In this document: positions 27,104-38,891 of the stretch, in pieces
How the letters are laid out: every line of letters starts with the position of its first letter
Position numbering within the stretch: position 1 is the stretch's first letter
Translations under genes and position numbers: made by a program
Notes under the pieces: model-generated
The model's database searches: none
What the model saw: only the letters and a program-made list of their open reading frames with translations
What the model was told of the DNA's origin: nothing
Source: Levilactobacillus acidifarinae DSM 19394 = JCM 15949
Lineage (GTDB): Bacteria > Bacillota > Bacilli > Lactobacillales > Lactobacillaceae
Direction: 5' to 3'
NCBI RefSeq assembly: GCF_001434835.1
Contig: NZ_AZDV01000028.1
Location: 23,695-87,694, forward strand
DNA length: 64,000 nucleotides

Positions 27104-28138
27104 TTATTTGATAAACATCGCGTCGCCAAAGCTAAAGAAGCGGTACCGCTGGTCGATGGCGTGTTGGTAGGCGTTGAGTATCTGGTCGCGGCCGGTAAAG
27201 GCGGCCACCAGCATCACCAACGTCGATTTAGGCAAGTGAAAGTTGGTGATAAACGCGTCGACCACCTGCCAGTGATAACCCGGTTTGATGAAGATGTCGG
27301 TCCACCCGGCATCGGCTTGTAACCGGCCATGGAACTTGGTCCCGATGGTTTCCAACGTCCGAATCGACGTGGTCCCGGTCGCCACGATCCGACCCCCGTG
27401 GGCCCGCACGTCGTTCAACGTTTGGGCGGCCTGCGCGTCGAGCTGGTAGAACTCGCTGTGCATCTTGTGATCCTCGATGTTGGCTGCTTCCACGGGCCGA
27501 AACGTCCCCAAGCCAACGTGTAAGGTCACATAAACCAGCTTCACACCCTTGGCCACCACCTGATCGAGTAAGTCCTGGGTCCAGTGAAGACCGGCCGTGG
27601 GGGCGGCCGCCGACCCGTTTTCCTTGGCGTAAATCGTCTGGTACCGATCCGGGTCAGCCAACTTCGCCTTAATGTAAGGCGGTAACGGCGTCTCGCCCAA
27701 GCGTTCCAGAATTTCCATAAAGATCCCGTCATAGTGAAAATCGATCAGACGAACGCCATCCGCCCGTTCTGCGGTAATGGTCGCCGTCAATTGACCGTCC
27801 CCAAAGCTAACCGTCGTCCCCACTCGTAAGCGTTTGGCCGGCTTCATCAAAGTCTCCCACACGTCGCCTTCGACGTTATGCAGGAGTAAAACCTCGACGT
27901 GTCCACCGGTTGCCGGTTTGACGCCGTACAACCGGGCGGGCATCACCCGGGAGTTGTTCAGCACCACGGCATCCCCGGGGTGCAATTCATCCAAAATGTC
28001 GTAAAAGTGTCGATCGGTCAGCTCACCGGTCCGGTGATCAAGCACCAGTAACCGGGACGTATCCCGTTGTTTGATCGGCGTCTGGGCGATCAGCTCGTGC
28101 GGCAACTCGTAATCAAAGTCCTCTAGGGTTTCAGCCAT
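27104..28138 (-). CDS. queA: S-adenosylmethionine:tRNA ribosyltransferase-isomerase
   Basis: 344 residues. '[28 protein letters not shown]' at the N-terminus and '[17 protein letters not shown]', '[10 protein letters not shown]', '[19 protein letters not shown]' are family signatures. It transfers the ribosyl group of SAM to preQ1-tRNA, giving epoxyqueuosine. Part of ruvAB-queA-tgt-yajC, a widespread order. Confidence 0.96.
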   Translation of the reverse strand: MAETLEDFDYELPHELIAQTPIKQRDTSRLLVLDHRTGELTDRHFYDILDELHPGDAVVLNNSRVMPARLYGVKPATGGHVEVLLLHNVEGDVWETLMKPAKRLRVGTTVSFGDGQLTATITAERADGVRLIDFHYDGIFMEILERLGETPLPPYIKAKLADPDRYQTIYAKENGSAAAPTAGLHWTQDLLDQVVAKGVKLVYVTLHVGLGTFRPVEAANIEDHKMHSEFYQLDAQAAQTLNDVRAHGGRIVATGTTSIRTLETIGTKFHGRLQADAGWTDIFIKPGYHWQVVDAFITNFHLPKSTLVMLVAAFTGRDQILNAYQHAIDQRYRFFSFGDAMFIK

Positions 28139-28163
28139 GGGGCAACACTCCTTTTAGGCGGTC

Positions 28164-29180
28164 TTATTGGGCAGTTGGAAACGGTCGGTCCAGGTGCCGG
28201 TAACCCGCTTCGGTTACTACGCGCCCCTTGGCCGTACGCTTGAGAAATCCGCGTTGTAGCAGGTAGGGTTCGTACATGGCGGCCACCGTTTCGGTCTCTT
28301 CACCGATGTTAGCCGCTAAGGTGTTCAGTCCCACCGGACCACCGTTATAGTAGTCGATCATGGTGGTCAGCAATTTAATATCCGTCGAGTCCAGTCCCGC
28401 GGAGTCCACGCGTAACAACGTTAAGGCGTGATCCACGATTTCTGGGTCAATGGTATCGTGATCCGGGGAAACTTCCGCAAAGTCCCGGACCCGTTTCAGT
28501 AACCGGTTGGCAATTCGTGGTGTCCCCCGGGACCGCAACGCGATGGCGTGGGCCCCTTCTGGCGCAATCGGGGTCTGAAAAATATCGGCCGACCGCAACA
28601 CGATTTCTTCGAGGTCGTTGGCGTTATAGTACGCCATGTGTTCGACGATGCCGAAGCGGTCGCGTAACGGTGCCGATAACAGTCCCGCTCGCGTCGTGGC
28701 TCCGATCAAGGTAAACGGCGGCAACGGGAAGTGCACCGGATGCGCGGTCGGCCCCTGGCCCACCACGATATCGATGTAGAAGTCCTCCATCGCCGAATAC
28801 AGCATTTCTTCAACCACCTTGGGTAGCCGGTGGATTTCGTCGATAAATAAAATGTCACCGGGTTGCAGTTCGTTAAGTAATGCAACTAGGTCCCCCGGTT
28901 TTTCAATGGCCGGCCCGCTGGTCGTGCGAACCTGCACCCCCATCTCGTTAGCAATCACCCAGGCCAAAGTGGTTTTCCCTAGACCGGGTGGGCCGTAGAG
29001 CAACACGTGGTCCAAGGACTCTTCTCGTTGCTTAGCCGCCTGGATGTAGACGTTTAATTCGTGTTTGATCGGTGCTTGGCCGATGTATTGCCCCAGTGTT
29101 TGGGGTCGTAAAGATTTCTCCACGGAATCTTCCCTGGCGTCCTCCGGTTCTGGGGACACGATGCGGTCGTCGTCTGCCAT
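28164..29180 (-). CDS. ruvB: Holliday junction branch migration ATPase RuvB
   Basis: 338 residues. '[13 protein letters not shown]', Walker A '[11 protein letters not shown]' near residue 65, Walker B '[10 protein letters not shown]', '[19 protein letters not shown]' and the winged helix ending '[11 protein letters not shown]' make the complete RuvB. It drives branch migration with RuvA, whose gene ends 28 bases upstream. Confidence 0.97.
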   Translation of the reverse strand: MADDDRIVSPEPEDAREDSVEKSLRPQTLGQYIGQAPIKHELNVYIQAAKQREESLDHVLLYGPPGLGKTTLAWVIANEMGVQVRTTSGPAIEKPGDLVALLNELQPGDILFIDEIHRLPKVVEEMLYSAMEDFYIDIVVGQGPTAHPVHFPLPPFTLIGATTRAGLLSAPLRDRFGIVEHMAYYNANDLEEIVLRSADIFQTPIAPEGAHAIALRSRGTPRIANRLLKRVRDFAEVSPDHDTIDPEIVDHALTLLRVDSAGLDSTDIKLLTTMIDYYNGGPVGLNTLAANIGEETETVAAMYEPYLLQRGFLKRTAKGRVVTEAGYRHLDRPFPTAQ

Positions 29181-29208
29181 GCTCGACCCCTCCTTTCTTG
29201 TCGTAACC

Positions 29209-29811
29209 TTACTTAGTCAATAACCGTAAGCCTTCGCTCAGGTAATCGTTCGTATCGTGCCCCGCAAATTGCCGTAACTTGGGGGTCACCTTTTTAATGG
29301 CCGTTTCCCGGTAACCCAACGCCAGTAACGCAGCTAAGGCGTCGTCCAATTGGGCGTTGCCTTCACCGGTCGTGACGGTTTCCGGTTCAAAGAGGTCTGG
29401 CGTGTCAGCCGGCGCTAAGTCGTCGAGCTTGCCTTGCAAGTCCAAGACCAGTTGGCCCGCCGTTTTCTTCCCCACCCCGGGAAACTTGGTCAAAAAGCTG
29501 ACGTCGTTGGTCTTGATGGCCAGCATCAGCCCTTGATGGTCCGGGTTAGCGAGAATGGCCAACGCGCTCTTGGGCCCAATGCCGCTGACCGCGATCAGCT
29601 TTAAGAAGAGTTGTTTCTCCGCGTAGTCACTAAACCCGTAAAGGGTCTGGGCCGAATCACTAACGGCCTGATACACGTAAATGGTAACTTGGTCGTCGAC
29701 CGTGTAACGGTAGGGATTGGCCGTGTTGACCAGGTAGCCGACGCCTTGAACGTCCACCACGATATGGTCGGGCGTCACCGCCGCCACGGTTCCCCGCAGG
29801 TATTCATACAT
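29209..29811 (-). CDS. ruvA: Holliday junction DNA-binding subunit RuvA
   Basis: 200 residues. OB fold at the N-terminus ('[28 protein letters not shown]'), two helix-hairpin-helix motifs ('[13 protein letters not shown]', '[16 protein letters not shown]'), and a C-terminal RuvB-binding domain ('[20 protein letters not shown]'). Co-transcribed with ruvB. Confidence 0.96.
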   Translation of the reverse strand: MYEYLRGTVAAVTPDHIVVDVQGVGYLVNTANPYRYTVDDQVTIYVYQAVSDSAQTLYGFSDYAEKQLFLKLIAVSGIGPKSALAILANPDHQGLMLAIKTNDVSFLTKFPGVGKKTAGQLVLDLQGKLDDLAPADTPDLFEPETVTTGEGNAQLDDALAALLALGYRETAIKKVTPKLRQFAGHDTNDYLSEGLRLLTK

Positions 29812-29832
29812 GCCGATTAAGCTCCTTTAAGA

Positions 29833-29844
29833 AAACGTATGTTT
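29833..29844. promoter_or_regulatory. Degenerate LexA-like box upstream of ruvA
   Basis: AAAC-GTAT-GTTT resembles the GAAC-N4-GTTC SOS box with the outer G/C lost on both sides. It lies between a TACAAT -10 and the ruvA start. Weak candidate. Confidence 0.3.
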
Positions 29845-29886
29845 GCATTTAAATTGTACCATAATTCCGGAAAAACTTAAGATGGA

Positions 29887-31902
29887 CTACTCGCCCCAAT
29901 CATCCCCACTATGATGCGGGTCCTGGATGCGTTTGAACAACCGTTCTAGGTCCTGGTCGGTCAGATGAACTAATACGGGCCGACCGTGCGGGCAGTTAAA
30001 CGGGTTCTCGGCCGTCGCCAGCTTAACCAGTAAAGCACGCGCCTGTTGATCATCTAAGTGGTGGTTGGCCTTGATGGCCCGCTTACAGCTCATCATGATG
30101 GCCGTCTTCTCCCGGAAGGCCGCCACGGTCAGCTTCCCGTCGCGTAAGACCCAGTCGACCATTTCCTTGACGGTATCGGTCTCCTGCCCCGCCTTGAACC
30201 AGGTCGGGTGTTCGTGGACGATAAAACTATTCGGACCAAACGATTCGAGGTTCAGCCCCACACTAGCTAAGGTGTCTAAATGGTCGTTTAAGGCCAGTAC
30301 GTCGGTGGTGGGGTAATCCAACACGATGGGCACTAAAAGCTTCTGCTCGTCGTCGCTGACCTCCCCAATCGCCTGGCGGTAGAACTCGTAGTTCACCCGC
30401 TCCTGGGCGGCGTGTTGGTCGATCAGATACAGCCCATCGTCGGCCTCGGCCAACAGGTAGGTCCCGTGCACCTGACCCAGATACCGTAACTGGGGAAAAC
30501 GTGTCGGGGCCGGTTGCGGTGCGGCCGATTCTGCCGGTGCGGCTGATTCCGGTGCCGGCGCGCCTAACGCCCAGACTTTCCCTTCGTTGCGGTATTTCGC
30601 ATCGAATTGTTTGACCAGGGGTAAGGTCAACTCGGCTTCCTTTTGCACCATCACGGGTTCCACCGGGCTGGTTACCGGGGTACTCAACGGTGCTGGCCCC
30701 GCTGGCGTAGCGTCTAGGGGCTCGGCCGGTTGGGTGGTCACTGACGCCGCGGTTGATGCCGGCGCCGTGACCGGCGGCGTCACGGCGCGGTGCGTTAACG
30801 GCGGGGCCGTCGTCGGTTGGTACTTCTGAGAGACGTCATTTAATGCCATGGTCAACTGGTCACTGGCCGGTTCGCGCGTTTTGGTCTGCGGTAAGTCGTT
30901 AAAGACGTCCGGGATCAGATTCTCTTGCGCCAACCGATCGAACACCGTCTTTTGGATCAGCTGCGTTAACTCGGGTTCCTGACTGATTCGCACCTCTTGT
31001 TTAGTCGGGTGCACGTTCACGTCGACTAATAACGGGTCCATGGTGATGGCGAGCACCGCCAACGGGTACCGGCCAACCATGAGTTTCGAGCCGTACCCCG
31101 CCACCAAGGCCTTACTAAGCTGATAATTGTGGATGTAACGCCCGTTGAGCAGGATGGAAATGTACTGACGACTGGCCCGCGTCAGTTCGGGTAAACTGAC
31201 GTAGCCCGTCACCTTAAAGTCGGGGTTTTCCCCCGCAATCGCCACCATCTTACGGGCACTTTGCACCCCGTAGATCCCGGCAATCACCTGTTGTAGGTCC
31301 CCACGACCACTGGTTCGGGTGAGTTCACGGCCGTTATGCACCAGCGAAAAGGCGATGTTGGGGTAACTCAACGCAATGCGGTTCACGATATCGGTAATCT
31401 TGGACAATTCGGTGGTCGGGGACTTCAGGTATTTCAGTCGTGCCGGGACATTACCGAATAGATCGGTGACCGTGATATCGGTGCCCTTACGCGCCGCCGC
31501 GGGTTCGTGCGCCACAATGTGGCCCCCCACGTTATGGATCATGGTCCCCACACCACCGGTCGAGGTGGTCAACGTCACGTCCGCCACTGACGCAATACTG
31601 GGTAACGCTTCACCCCGAAACCCCAGCGACTTAATCTTAAACAAGTCACGCCGGTCGGTAATCTTACTGGTCGCGTGGCGCTTGAACGCCATTTCGGTAT
31701 CGTCATCGGCAATACCATCGCCGTCGTCGACCACCGAAATCCGTTTAAGGCCGGCCTCCTCGACCGTGATGTCGATTTGGGTACTGTGGGCGTCAATGGC
31801 GTTTTCCACCAATTCTTTGACCACGGAGGCGGGACGTTCAACCACTTCTCCCGCCGCAATCTGATCGGCTAACACCGAGGCTAATTCATGAATTTTCGCC
31901 AT
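29887..31902 (-). CDS. mutL: DNA mismatch repair protein MutL
   Basis: 671 residues. GHKL ATPase motifs '[11 protein letters not shown]', '[12 protein letters not shown]' and '[23 protein letters not shown]' are intact. The C-terminal domain carries the endonuclease motif '[12 protein letters not shown]' and 'CPHGRPVLV', so this is the nicking type used by bacteria without MutH. A Pro/Ala/Thr-rich linker (about 345-460) separates the halves. Pairs with mutS upstream. Confidence 0.96.
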   Translation of the reverse strand: MAKIHELASVLADQIAAGEVVERPASVVKELVENAIDAHSTQIDITVEEAGLKRISVVDDGDGIADDDTEMAFKRHATSKITDRRDLFKIKSLGFRGEALPSIASVADVTLTTSTGGVGTMIHNVGGHIVAHEPAAARKGTDITVTDLFGNVPARLKYLKSPTTELSKITDIVNRIALSYPNIAFSLVHNGRELTRTSGRGDLQQVIAGIYGVQSARKMVAIAGENPDFKVTGYVSLPELTRASRQYISILLNGRYIHNYQLSKALVAGYGSKLMVGRYPLAVLAITMDPLLVDVNVHPTKQEVRISQEPELTQLIQKTVFDRLAQENLIPDVFNDLPQTKTREPASDQLTMALNDVSQKYQPTTAPPLTHRAVTPPVTAPASTAASVTTQPAEPLDATPAGPAPLSTPVTSPVEPVMVQKEAELTLPLVKQFDAKYRNEGKVWALGAPAPESAAPAESAAPQPAPTRFPQLRYLGQVHGTYLLAEADDGLYLIDQHAAQERVNYEFYRQAIGEVSDDEQKLLVPIVLDYPTTDVLALNDHLDTLASVGLNLESFGPNSFIVHEHPTWFKAGQETDTVKEMVDWVLRDGKLTVAAFREKTAIMMSCKRAIKANHHLDDQQARALLVKLATAENPFNCPHGRPVLVHLTDQDLERLFKRIQDPHHSGDDWGE

Positions 31903-32125
31903 TGTGACCCTTCCTTTCGTCTAACTTATGAAACTTAACAACTTGAGATGAAATTAGTCGCTCTCCGGCTGCAGCTTGAAAATGAAACTCACAGTTGGTG
32001 TTAATTTCAGCAAGGTCAGCCCTCAAGCCCTAATTCGCCGGCCTAAGACCAGGCCCGATCACCATAACTTTCAACAGCCAATTCGCTAATTTGAAAACAA
32101 TTTTTTAGATATAGTTAAAAGCTAA
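31903..32125 (-). other. mutS-mutL intergenic region
   Basis: 223 bases, A/T-richer than its flanks. I see no clear terminator or promoter with consensus boxes; a ribosome site (AAGGAAGG) precedes mutL. Confidence 0.4.
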
Positions 32126-34816
32126 TTATTTATTGAGCTTCTGTTGCCACTGATAAACCTGGTTCATGATGGCCATCGGCGTCATCCCCATCAGGTTCAG
32201 ATCCCTTAACTGGTCTAAGACCTTGGCCTGCGCCGGCTTGAGTTCGGGTTCGTCCGTAAACAACGACAACTGTTGGTCGGTTTCGGCAGCCGCCGTTGAC
32301 TTAGGGGCAGCCGGCGCAGGTTCTGTGGCCGCTACAGCTGGCGTCGCCGGTGTGTCTGGTGTCGATTCAGCCGGCACCGCCTTCGGTGCGACCTGCCCCG
32401 TCACCACTTCTTTGGTCACGGTCGGCGCATCAGCGGCTTGCTGCTCGAGTTCTTGTAAGATCACGTCGGCGCGGTGCAAGAGTGACTCCGGCATCCCCGC
32501 CAACTTCGCCACGTGAATCCCGTAGGACTTATCGGCCGGGCCGGGTTGGACCTGGTGCAAGAAGACTAGGTCACCGTCTTGCTCCACGGCGCCCACGTGC
32601 ACGTTCTTTAATTGCGGCAAGACCGTGTCGAGGGCCGTTAATTCGTGGTAGTGGGTCGAAAACAGGGTCTTGGCGTGAACCTTGTTGTGGACGTATTCCA
32701 CGATGGCCTGGGCTAACGCCATTCCATCGTAGGTCGCCGTCCCCCGCCCAATTTCGTCGAATAGGATCAAGCTGTTGGCCGTCGCCTGACTTAACGCTCG
32801 GTTGGCCTCCTGCATTTCGACCATGAAGGTACTCTGACCCGAAATCAGGTCATCGGCCGCCCCGATGCGCGTAAAGATCTGGTCAAAAATCGGCATCCGC
32901 GCACTTTCGGCGGGCACGAAGCACCCCATCTGCGCAATGATCACGGTCAACGCCAGCTGGCGCATGTAGGTACTCTTCCCGGACATGTTCGGTCCGGTAA
33001 TTAGCAGAATGTTGGTGTCATCGGGCATGGTCACGTCGTTGGGCACGTAGGACTGCCGGCCCAGCACCTTTTCGACCACGGGATGGCGGCCCTGTTGGAT
33101 ATCCAAGACGTGGCCCGGCGTAAAGGTCGGCTTCACGAAGTGATAATCTTCGCTGACCACCGCAAAGCTTTGCAACACGTCCAAGCTCGCAATCGCGGCG
33201 GCCAACTTTTGTAGCCGGGTGATGGCTTGCTTCACCTGTTCTCTTAAGTCCACGAACAGTTGATATTCCAAAGCGACCGACTTTTCTTCGGCCTCTAAGA
33301 TCAACCGTTCCTTTTCCTTGAGTTCCGGCGTCGAGAACCGTTCGGCGTTGGCCAACGTTTGTTTCCGCTCATAACGGTCGGCCGGTAATTTGTTTAAGTT
33401 CACTTTGGTGACTTCGATATAGTACCCAAAAACGTGGTTGTACCCAATCTTCAGGTTATTAATGCCCGTGACCTCGCGTTCGTGGGCTTCCATCTCGGCC
33501 AACCACTGTTTCCCGTTGCGCATGGCGTCGCGGTAGGTGTCGAGCTGGTCATTATAGCCGTCGCGAATCACCCCACCGTCGGTCACCGACAGGGGCGGTT
33601 CCGGCACGATGGCCGCTTGAATCGCGTCGGCAACGTCACTGACCGGATCGAGTTGGTCGAGCATCGAATCAAAAACGGCCTCGTCAAGTTCTTCTAGGGT
33701 GTGCTTGATTTGTGGCACCTGTTCCAACGACGTTTGCAATTGGATCAGGTCTCGGCCGTTGACGCTCCCGAAGGCCACGCGACCGGCTAAGCGTTCCAGG
33801 TCATAGACCTTAACCAGTTCGTCTTGAAGACTGTTGCGTTCGAAGTAGTGGTCGAGTAACGCGCCTACCTTGGCCTGACGATCTTCAATCTGGGCCTGAT
33901 CAATCAGGGGGCGATCCAGCCACTGTTTCAACAATCGGCCACCCATCGCGGTTTTAGTCTCGTCTAACAACCACAACAGGGTCCCGGACTTCTTCTTAGT
34001 CCGCAAGTTCTGGGTTAACTCCAAGTTGACCTGCGACGAATGGTCGAATTTCAGAAAGGCCGTTGGCCGGTACGCCACGGCCCGTTGCAGGTGCGCCAGG
34101 CTACGTTTCTGGGTCGCCGTCACGTAGGTCACTAGAAGCCCCACGACCTGAATTAGTCGCGGTTCGGTCAGGTCCTGTTCCACGTAACTAACTTCCGAAC
34201 TAGCCTGAACGTCTAACTGTTGGGACACCAAGAGGCCCAACTTTTTCAGGCGGTCCGTTAATTCCGTGGGTACGCTAGCGTCGACCACGACTTCCTTGGT
34301 CTGCAAGCTCATTAGTTCGTTCATGACCGTGGTCAGGTTGTCGATGGCCGCCACCTTGAGTTCCCCGGTCGACAGGTCGGTATAGGCCAGACCGTAGTGG
34401 TCGGGTTGCGGCATAATCAGCGCCGTTAAATAGTTGTTTCGTTTGGCACCAGCCGCACCGGTATCGGTCTGCGTGCCGGGCGTCACCAGTTGGATGACCT
34501 CGCGCTTGACCATGCCCTTCGCCAACTTAGGATCTTCCATCTGTTCACAAATGGCCACCTTGTACCCCTGATCCACTAAAATATCGATATAGTTTTGGAC
34601 GGCCTTATGCGGCACCCCACACATGGGGATTGGGTTCTTGGCGCTATGACTCCGGGTGGTCAGGGTCAGTTCCAGGAGTTGGGAGCCCTTAACGGCATCC
34701 TCGTTAAACATCTCGTAAAAGTCCCCCAGCCGGTAAAACAAAAAGGCGTCGGGATATTGATCCTTAATCTTTTGGTACTGAACCATCATTGGCGTTTGTT
34801 TTGGTGTACTACTCAT
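32126..34816 (-). CDS. mutS: DNA mismatch recognition ATPase MutS
   Basis: 896 residues. The N-terminal mismatch-recognition domain begins '[30 protein letters not shown]' with the Phe-x-Glu-type 'YEMF'. The ATPase has Walker A '[14 protein letters not shown]' (near residue 605) and '[20 protein letters not shown]'. A low-complexity Pro/Ala/Thr segment (about 800-860) precedes the C-terminal tetramerisation-type helix. It recognises mispairs and recruits MutL. Confidence 0.97.
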   Translation of the reverse strand: MSSTPKQTPMMVQYQKIKDQYPDAFLFYRLGDFYEMFNEDAVKGSQLLELTLTTRSHSAKNPIPMCGVPHKAVQNYIDILVDQGYKVAICEQMEDPKLAKGMVKREVIQLVTPGTQTDTGAAGAKRNNYLTALIMPQPDHYGLAYTDLSTGELKVAAIDNLTTVMNELMSLQTKEVVVDASVPTELTDRLKKLGLLVSQQLDVQASSEVSYVEQDLTEPRLIQVVGLLVTYVTATQKRSLAHLQRAVAYRPTAFLKFDHSSQVNLELTQNLRTKKKSGTLLWLLDETKTAMGGRLLKQWLDRPLIDQAQIEDRQAKVGALLDHYFERNSLQDELVKVYDLERLAGRVAFGSVNGRDLIQLQTSLEQVPQIKHTLEELDEAVFDSMLDQLDPVSDVADAIQAAIVPEPPLSVTDGGVIRDGYNDQLDTYRDAMRNGKQWLAEMEAHEREVTGINNLKIGYNHVFGYYIEVTKVNLNKLPADRYERKQTLANAERFSTPELKEKERLILEAEEKSVALEYQLFVDLREQVKQAITRLQKLAAAIASLDVLQSFAVVSEDYHFVKPTFTPGHVLDIQQGRHPVVEKVLGRQSYVPNDVTMPDDTNILLITGPNMSGKSTYMRQLALTVIIAQMGCFVPAESARMPIFDQIFTRIGAADDLISGQSTFMVEMQEANRALSQATANSLILFDEIGRGTATYDGMALAQAIVEYVHNKVHAKTLFSTHYHELTALDTVLPQLKNVHVGAVEQDGDLVFLHQVQPGPADKSYGIHVAKLAGMPESLLHRADVILQELEQQAADAPTVTKEVVTGQVAPKAVPAESTPDTPATPAVAATEPAPAAPKSTAAAETDQQLSLFTDEPELKPAQAKVLDQLRDLNLMGMTPMAIMNQVYQWQQKLNK

Positions 34817-34847
34817 GAAAACTGTGTCATCCTTCCATTTTTAGCGC

Positions 34848-35645
34848 TTAGCTTTGGTACGGGTGTTGCGGACTGATCAGGATCTCGTGAATGGCGGTCG
34901 CGTGCCCCGTCTTATCGTTGACGTCGATCACACAGCCGGAGAGGATCCCGGGGCCCTGTTCTTGGACCGTATAGCGGGCTGGTCGTTGATTTTCGAACTT
35001 GGTAATCACGCTATCGGCCTGCATGCCTAAGATGCTGTCGGCCGGCCCGGTCATCCCCACTTCGGTCAGAAAGGCCGTCTGGTGGTCGAGCACTTGCGCG
35101 TCACTGGTCTGCACGTGGGTGTGCGTCCCGACGACTGCTGAAACATCTCCGGTGAACCGCATGGCAAAGGCTCGTTTCTCACTGGTGACCTCGCCGTGAA
35201 AATCGACGAAGACAAACGGCGTGTCGAGTTCATTCACCAGATCCGCCATCATGGCGAACGGGTCATCGACCAGCTGGTTCATGAAGACTCGTCCCTGTAG
35301 GTTCACCACGGCCAATGTTTGTTGGTTGACCTTGATCTTAGTCCACCCCTGGCCCGGCGTTTTTCCCGGGAAATTAGCGGGCCGCACCAAGCGGTTGGCG
35401 TCGTCGATAAAGTCGAACAACTCGGCGTTATCCCAGGTATGGTTCCCCATGGTGACCACGTCGGCCCCGTCCTTTAAGAGTTGCTTATAGATCTTGTAAC
35501 TGATTCCCCGGCCGACCGGCGTTGAGTTCTCACCGTTAACGATGGTGACTTGCGGTTTTAAATCCCGCTTGAGTTGTGGCAAATACTCGTGAATCATGGC
35601 CTGACCAACGTTGCCGACCACGTCACCAACAAACAAAATACGCAT
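34848..35645 (-). CDS. ymdB: YmdB family metallophosphoesterase (2',3'-cyclic nucleotide phosphodiesterase)
   Basis: 265 residues. 'MRILFVGDVVGNVGQAMI', 'NGENSTPVGRGI', 'MGNHTWDN' and 'GTHTHVQTSD' give the dinuclear metal site of the TIGR00282 family. Bacillus YmdB is a phosphodiesterase affecting biofilm and nanotube formation and sits beside rny, exactly as here. ATG at 35645 begins the fold; the upstream frame extension has no support. Confidence 0.92.
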   Translation of the reverse strand: MRILFVGDVVGNVGQAMIHEYLPQLKRDLKPQVTIVNGENSTPVGRGISYKIYKQLLKDGADVVTMGNHTWDNAELFDFIDDANRLVRPANFPGKTPGQGWTKIKVNQQTLAVVNLQGRVFMNQLVDDPFAMMADLVNELDTPFVFVDFHGEVTSEKRAFAMRFTGDVSAVVGTHTHVQTSDAQVLDHQTAFLTEVGMTGPADSILGMQADSVITKFENQRPARYTVQEQGPGILSGCVIDVNDKTGHATAIHEILISPQHPYQS

Positions 35646-35736
35646 CTTTGTACCCCTATCTTGACGGGCCACTCTAGCGGCGACCCCCGTCGTTATAAAT
35701 ATTGTCTATTTTACCATGCTTTTTTCGTCCATGACG

Positions 35737-35768
35737 TAAAAAAGCTAGGACCAATTGGCCTAGCTTCT
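35737..35768 (-). terminator. Terminator of rny
   Basis: Minus strand: AAGCTAGG / CCTAGCTT stem followed by TTTT. Confidence 0.8.
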
Positions 35769-35773
35769 CTGAC

Positions 35774-37333
35774 TTATTTTGCATATTCAACTGACCGAAC
35801 TTCCCGAATCACGGAAACTTTGACGTGACCTGGGTAATCCAGGTCGCCTTCAATTTGTTTCTTGATGTCGCGGGCCAAGACCACAGCATCTGTATCGGAA
35901 ATCTTCTCCGGCCGCACAATTACCCGAACTTCCCGGCCCGCCTGAATGGCAAAACTATGATCGACGCCGTCAAAATCATTGGCAATCGTTTCCAGCTTGT
36001 CTAAGCGGTGAATGTAACTTTCCAGGGAATCCGACCGTGCGCCTGGTCGGGTCGCGGAAATTGTATCCGCGGTGCTAACCAGTTCCGCAATCACGGACTG
36101 CGGTGCCGTTTGGTCTGCTTGAGCCGCAATGGCGTTCACAACGGTCGAACTTTCCCGGTACTTCTTCGCCAGTTCCGTTCCGAGCGTAATGTACGAACTG
36201 TCATCTTCGTGCTCTGCAGCGCGGCCAATATCATGTAGTAATCCTGCACGTTTTGCTAACGTAACATCCTCACCGAGTTCGGCGGCTAAGACCCCAGTGA
36301 TCTTAGCCACTTCAATGGAATGGGCTAACGCATTTTGCCCATGAGAAATCCGGAAATTCAACCGTCCGACGAGTTTGATCAACTCAGGGTGCATGGAATG
36401 AATTCCCAAATCAAAGGTGGCCTGTTCCCCGAGTTCCCGGACGTGTTCGCCCAGTTCCTTCTTGGCTTTGGCTACCATTTCTTCAATTCGAGCCGGATGG
36501 ATCCGCCCGTCTTGAATTAACTTCTCCAGCGCGATCTTCGCGACTTCACGTCGTAACGGATCAAACCCGCTCAAAACAACCGCTTCAGGCGTATCGTCGA
36601 TAATCAAATCGATTCCGGTCAACGTTTCTAGGGTCCGAATATTGCGGCCTTCCCGGCCAATAATTCGTCCCTTCATGTCGTCGTTGGGTAACGTGACCAC
36701 GGTAATCGTGGTTTCGGTCACCATGTCGGCGGCACTCCGTTGAATTGCGGAAACAATGAGGTCTTTGGCGTTTGCCTGGGCCGTCTTGCGCGCAGTTTCT
36801 TCGCTTTCCTTGATCATTTTCGCCCGTTCCCCGGCCAAAGCCGTTTTGGCTTCGGAAATAATCAGGTCCCGTGCGTCTTCCTGGGAGAGAGCAGCGACGG
36901 ATTCAACCGCCGTCTGCCGTTTTTCAATCAGTGAGTCTGCTTGTTGTTGTTTCTTAGTCAAATTTTGCTCTTCAGCGCTCAACTTTTTGTCCCGCCGGTT
37001 CAAAGCGTTTTCACGCTTCTCCAACGAGTTGTCTTTGCGATCCAGCGTTTCTTCCCGCTGAATCAACCGATCCTCTTGCTTCTGAACTTCGGCTCGCCGT
37101 TGCTTGAGCTCCTGTTCAACTTCCGCACGATACTGATGACTGTCCTCTTTAGCACTAAGTAGTGCCTCTTTAGTAGCCGTCTCGGCTTGCTTATGAGCCT
37201 CTGCTAACACACCCTTGGCCGTGTACTTAGCAGCGTCTAACTTGCGTTCATGGACGGATTTCCGTAGATAATAACCACCCACGACACCAACAACGATAGC
37301 GATGATTGCGAGGATTATGCTTGGAACACTCAT
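35774..37333 (-). CDS. rny: Ribonuclease Y
   Basis: 519 residues. N-terminal membrane helix '[18 protein letters not shown]', a long coiled coil (about 30-200, with '[20 protein letters not shown]'), a KH domain ('[21 protein letters not shown]') and an HD domain ('[12 protein letters not shown]'). A membrane-anchored endoribonuclease that starts mRNA decay. Confidence 0.97.
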   Translation of the reverse strand: MSVPSIILAIIAIVVGVVGGYYLRKSVHERKLDAAKYTAKGVLAEAHKQAETATKEALLSAKEDSHQYRAEVEQELKQRRAEVQKQEDRLIQREETLDRKDNSLEKRENALNRRDKKLSAEEQNLTKKQQQADSLIEKRQTAVESVAALSQEDARDLIISEAKTALAGERAKMIKESEETARKTAQANAKDLIVSAIQRSAADMVTETTITVVTLPNDDMKGRIIGREGRNIRTLETLTGIDLIIDDTPEAVVLSGFDPLRREVAKIALEKLIQDGRIHPARIEEMVAKAKKELGEHVRELGEQATFDLGIHSMHPELIKLVGRLNFRISHGQNALAHSIEVAKITGVLAAELGEDVTLAKRAGLLHDIGRAAEHEDDSSYITLGTELAKKYRESSTVVNAIAAQADQTAPQSVIAELVSTADTISATRPGARSDSLESYIHRLDKLETIANDFDGVDHSFAIQAGREVRVIVRPEKISDTDAVVLARDIKKQIEGDLDYPGHVKVSVIREVRSVEYAK

Positions 37334-37572
37334 GATTCCACCTCCGCATCATCAAAAATGACTAATTAAAAATCAGACTTTTTAAGATGTTTGTATGATA
37401 ACTGACACAAATTCAATTTTAATAGTTGCCATCAAGCCTGTCAACTAAACTCACCAGAAAGCCGCACGAAGTTCACCGCCGGTCCCTTACCAAACGTCCC
37501 GAATGGACCGATTAACGGAAAAGCTACGCTACTAACGCCCTTTATTTCGCATCAATTCAAGATTTCTGGCCA

Positions 37573-37606
37573 ATAAAAAAGGCTTGAGCTCACTGGCTCA
37601 AACCAT
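37573..37606 (-). terminator. Terminator of recA
   Basis: Minus strand: GGTTTGAGC / GCTCAAGCC stem followed by TTTTTT. Between here and the rny start (37334-37572) I see nothing else. Confidence 0.8.
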
Positions 37607-37614
37607 TTTTGTCA

Positions 37615-38799
37615 TTATTTATGCTGGTTAGGTTGAATCACCGTCGCGCCAGAATGACTAGACGTTCCCGGCGTGGTATCCACCTTAGGCGTGGACTTCG
37701 CCGCAGGATCCTTGGACGTCGTTGCCTTGGACTCGGTCTTAGCACCGTCCTTGGCCTTGGCCGCCGTCTTAGCGTCCTTAGCATCCTTGGTTTCAGCCGT
37801 CTCTGCTTCGTCCGAAACGCCATAAGCCGCCCGCACACGTTGATTGACTTCCGCCATCATGTCCGGGTGATCCGCCAAGTATTGCTTGGCATTCTCCCGA
37901 CCTTGGCCGATCCGGTCTTCACCGTACGAGTACCAAGAACCACTCTTGTCCACGATGTCTTTTTCCACCGCCATGTCGAGAAGTTCCCCCGTTTGGGAAA
38001 TTCCGTGACCGTACATGATATCCACTTCGGCCTTCTTAAACGGCGGCGCAACCTTGTTCTTCACAACCTTAATTCGGGTTCGGTTCCCAATCACATCGGT
38101 ACCGTTCTTGATCTGTTCGGCCCGACGAACTTCCAAACGAATCGTCGCGTAGAACTTCAAAGCACGACCACCGGGCGTTACTTCGGGGTTCCCGAACATC
38201 ACACCGACTTTTTCCCGAATTTGGTTAATGAACAGTGCAATGGTTTTGGTCTTGTTAATGGTCCCCGATAACTTCCGGAGCGCTTGAGACATTAACCGGG
38301 CCTGTAACCCCACGTGGGCGTCACCCATTTCGCCTTCAATTTCGGCCCGGGGAACCAAGGCCGCCACAGAATCGACGACCACGATGTCCACGGCACCGGA
38401 GGACACCAGGGCGTCCGTAATTTGGAGTCCCTGTTCCCCAGTATCTGGTTGGGATAACAGTAAATTGTCGATATCGACCCCTAAAGCCGTCGCGTAGGCG
38501 GGATCCAGGGCGTTTTCGGCATCAATGTAGGCCGCCGTTCCCCCACGCTTTTGCACTTCGGCAACCGCGTGTAAGGCGACCGTGGTCTTCCCGGATGATT
38601 CAGGACCGTAGATTTCTACAATCCGTCCCCGCGGGTAACCGCCGACTCCTAAGGCTACGTCTAAAGCCAACGAGCCAGACGGGACGGTCAAGACCTGTGT
38701 CTTGGTATCGTCGCCCATCCGCATGATGGACCCCTTACCGAAGTCCTTTTCGATCTTCTTCAGCGCTTTATCTAACGCCGCTTGTCGTTCGTCAGCCAT
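37615..38799 (-). CDS. recA: Recombinase RecA
   Basis: 394 residues. Walker A '[13 protein letters not shown]', '[19 protein letters not shown]' (L1), '[20 protein letters not shown]' (L2) are intact. The C-terminal tail (about 325-394) is an Ala/Lys/Thr/Asp-rich extension longer than in most RecA proteins. It drives homologous recombination and SOS induction. Upstream are a TTGCAT/TATAGT promoter and a LexA box. Confidence 0.98.
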   Translation of the reverse strand: MADERQAALDKALKKIEKDFGKGSIMRMGDDTKTQVLTVPSGSLALDVALGVGGYPRGRIVEIYGPESSGKTTVALHAVAEVQKRGGTAAYIDAENALDPAYATALGVDIDNLLLSQPDTGEQGLQITDALVSSGAVDIVVVDSVAALVPRAEIEGEMGDAHVGLQARLMSQALRKLSGTINKTKTIALFINQIREKVGVMFGNPEVTPGGRALKFYATIRLEVRRAEQIKNGTDVIGNRTRIKVVKNKVAPPFKKAEVDIMYGHGISQTGELLDMAVEKDIVDKSGSWYSYGEDRIGQGRENAKQYLADHPDMMAEVNQRVRAAYGVSDEAETAETKDAKDAKTAAKAKDGAKTESKATTSKDPAAKSTPKVDTTPGTSSHSGATVIQPNQHK

Positions 38800-38838
38800 C
38801 CAAATCCTCCTTTAGTTGCTCTTAAATATTCAAGTAAT

Positions 38839-38867
38839 ACTATACCGATTTTGTTCCCAGAATGCAA
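38839..38867 (-). promoter_or_regulatory. recA promoter
   Basis: Minus-strand TTGCAT (38862-38867), 17-base spacer, TATAGT (38839-38844). Confidence 0.75.
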
Positions 38868-38876
38868 GCGAAAAGA

Positions 38877-38888
38877 GAACAAAAGTTC
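38877..38888. promoter_or_regulatory. LexA (SOS) box upstream of recA
   Basis: GAAC-AAAA-GTTC, a perfect inverted repeat of the Gram-positive SOS-box half sites, 9 bases upstream of the recA -35 and just past the cinA stop codon. Confidence 0.75.
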
Positions 38889-38891
38889 CCC

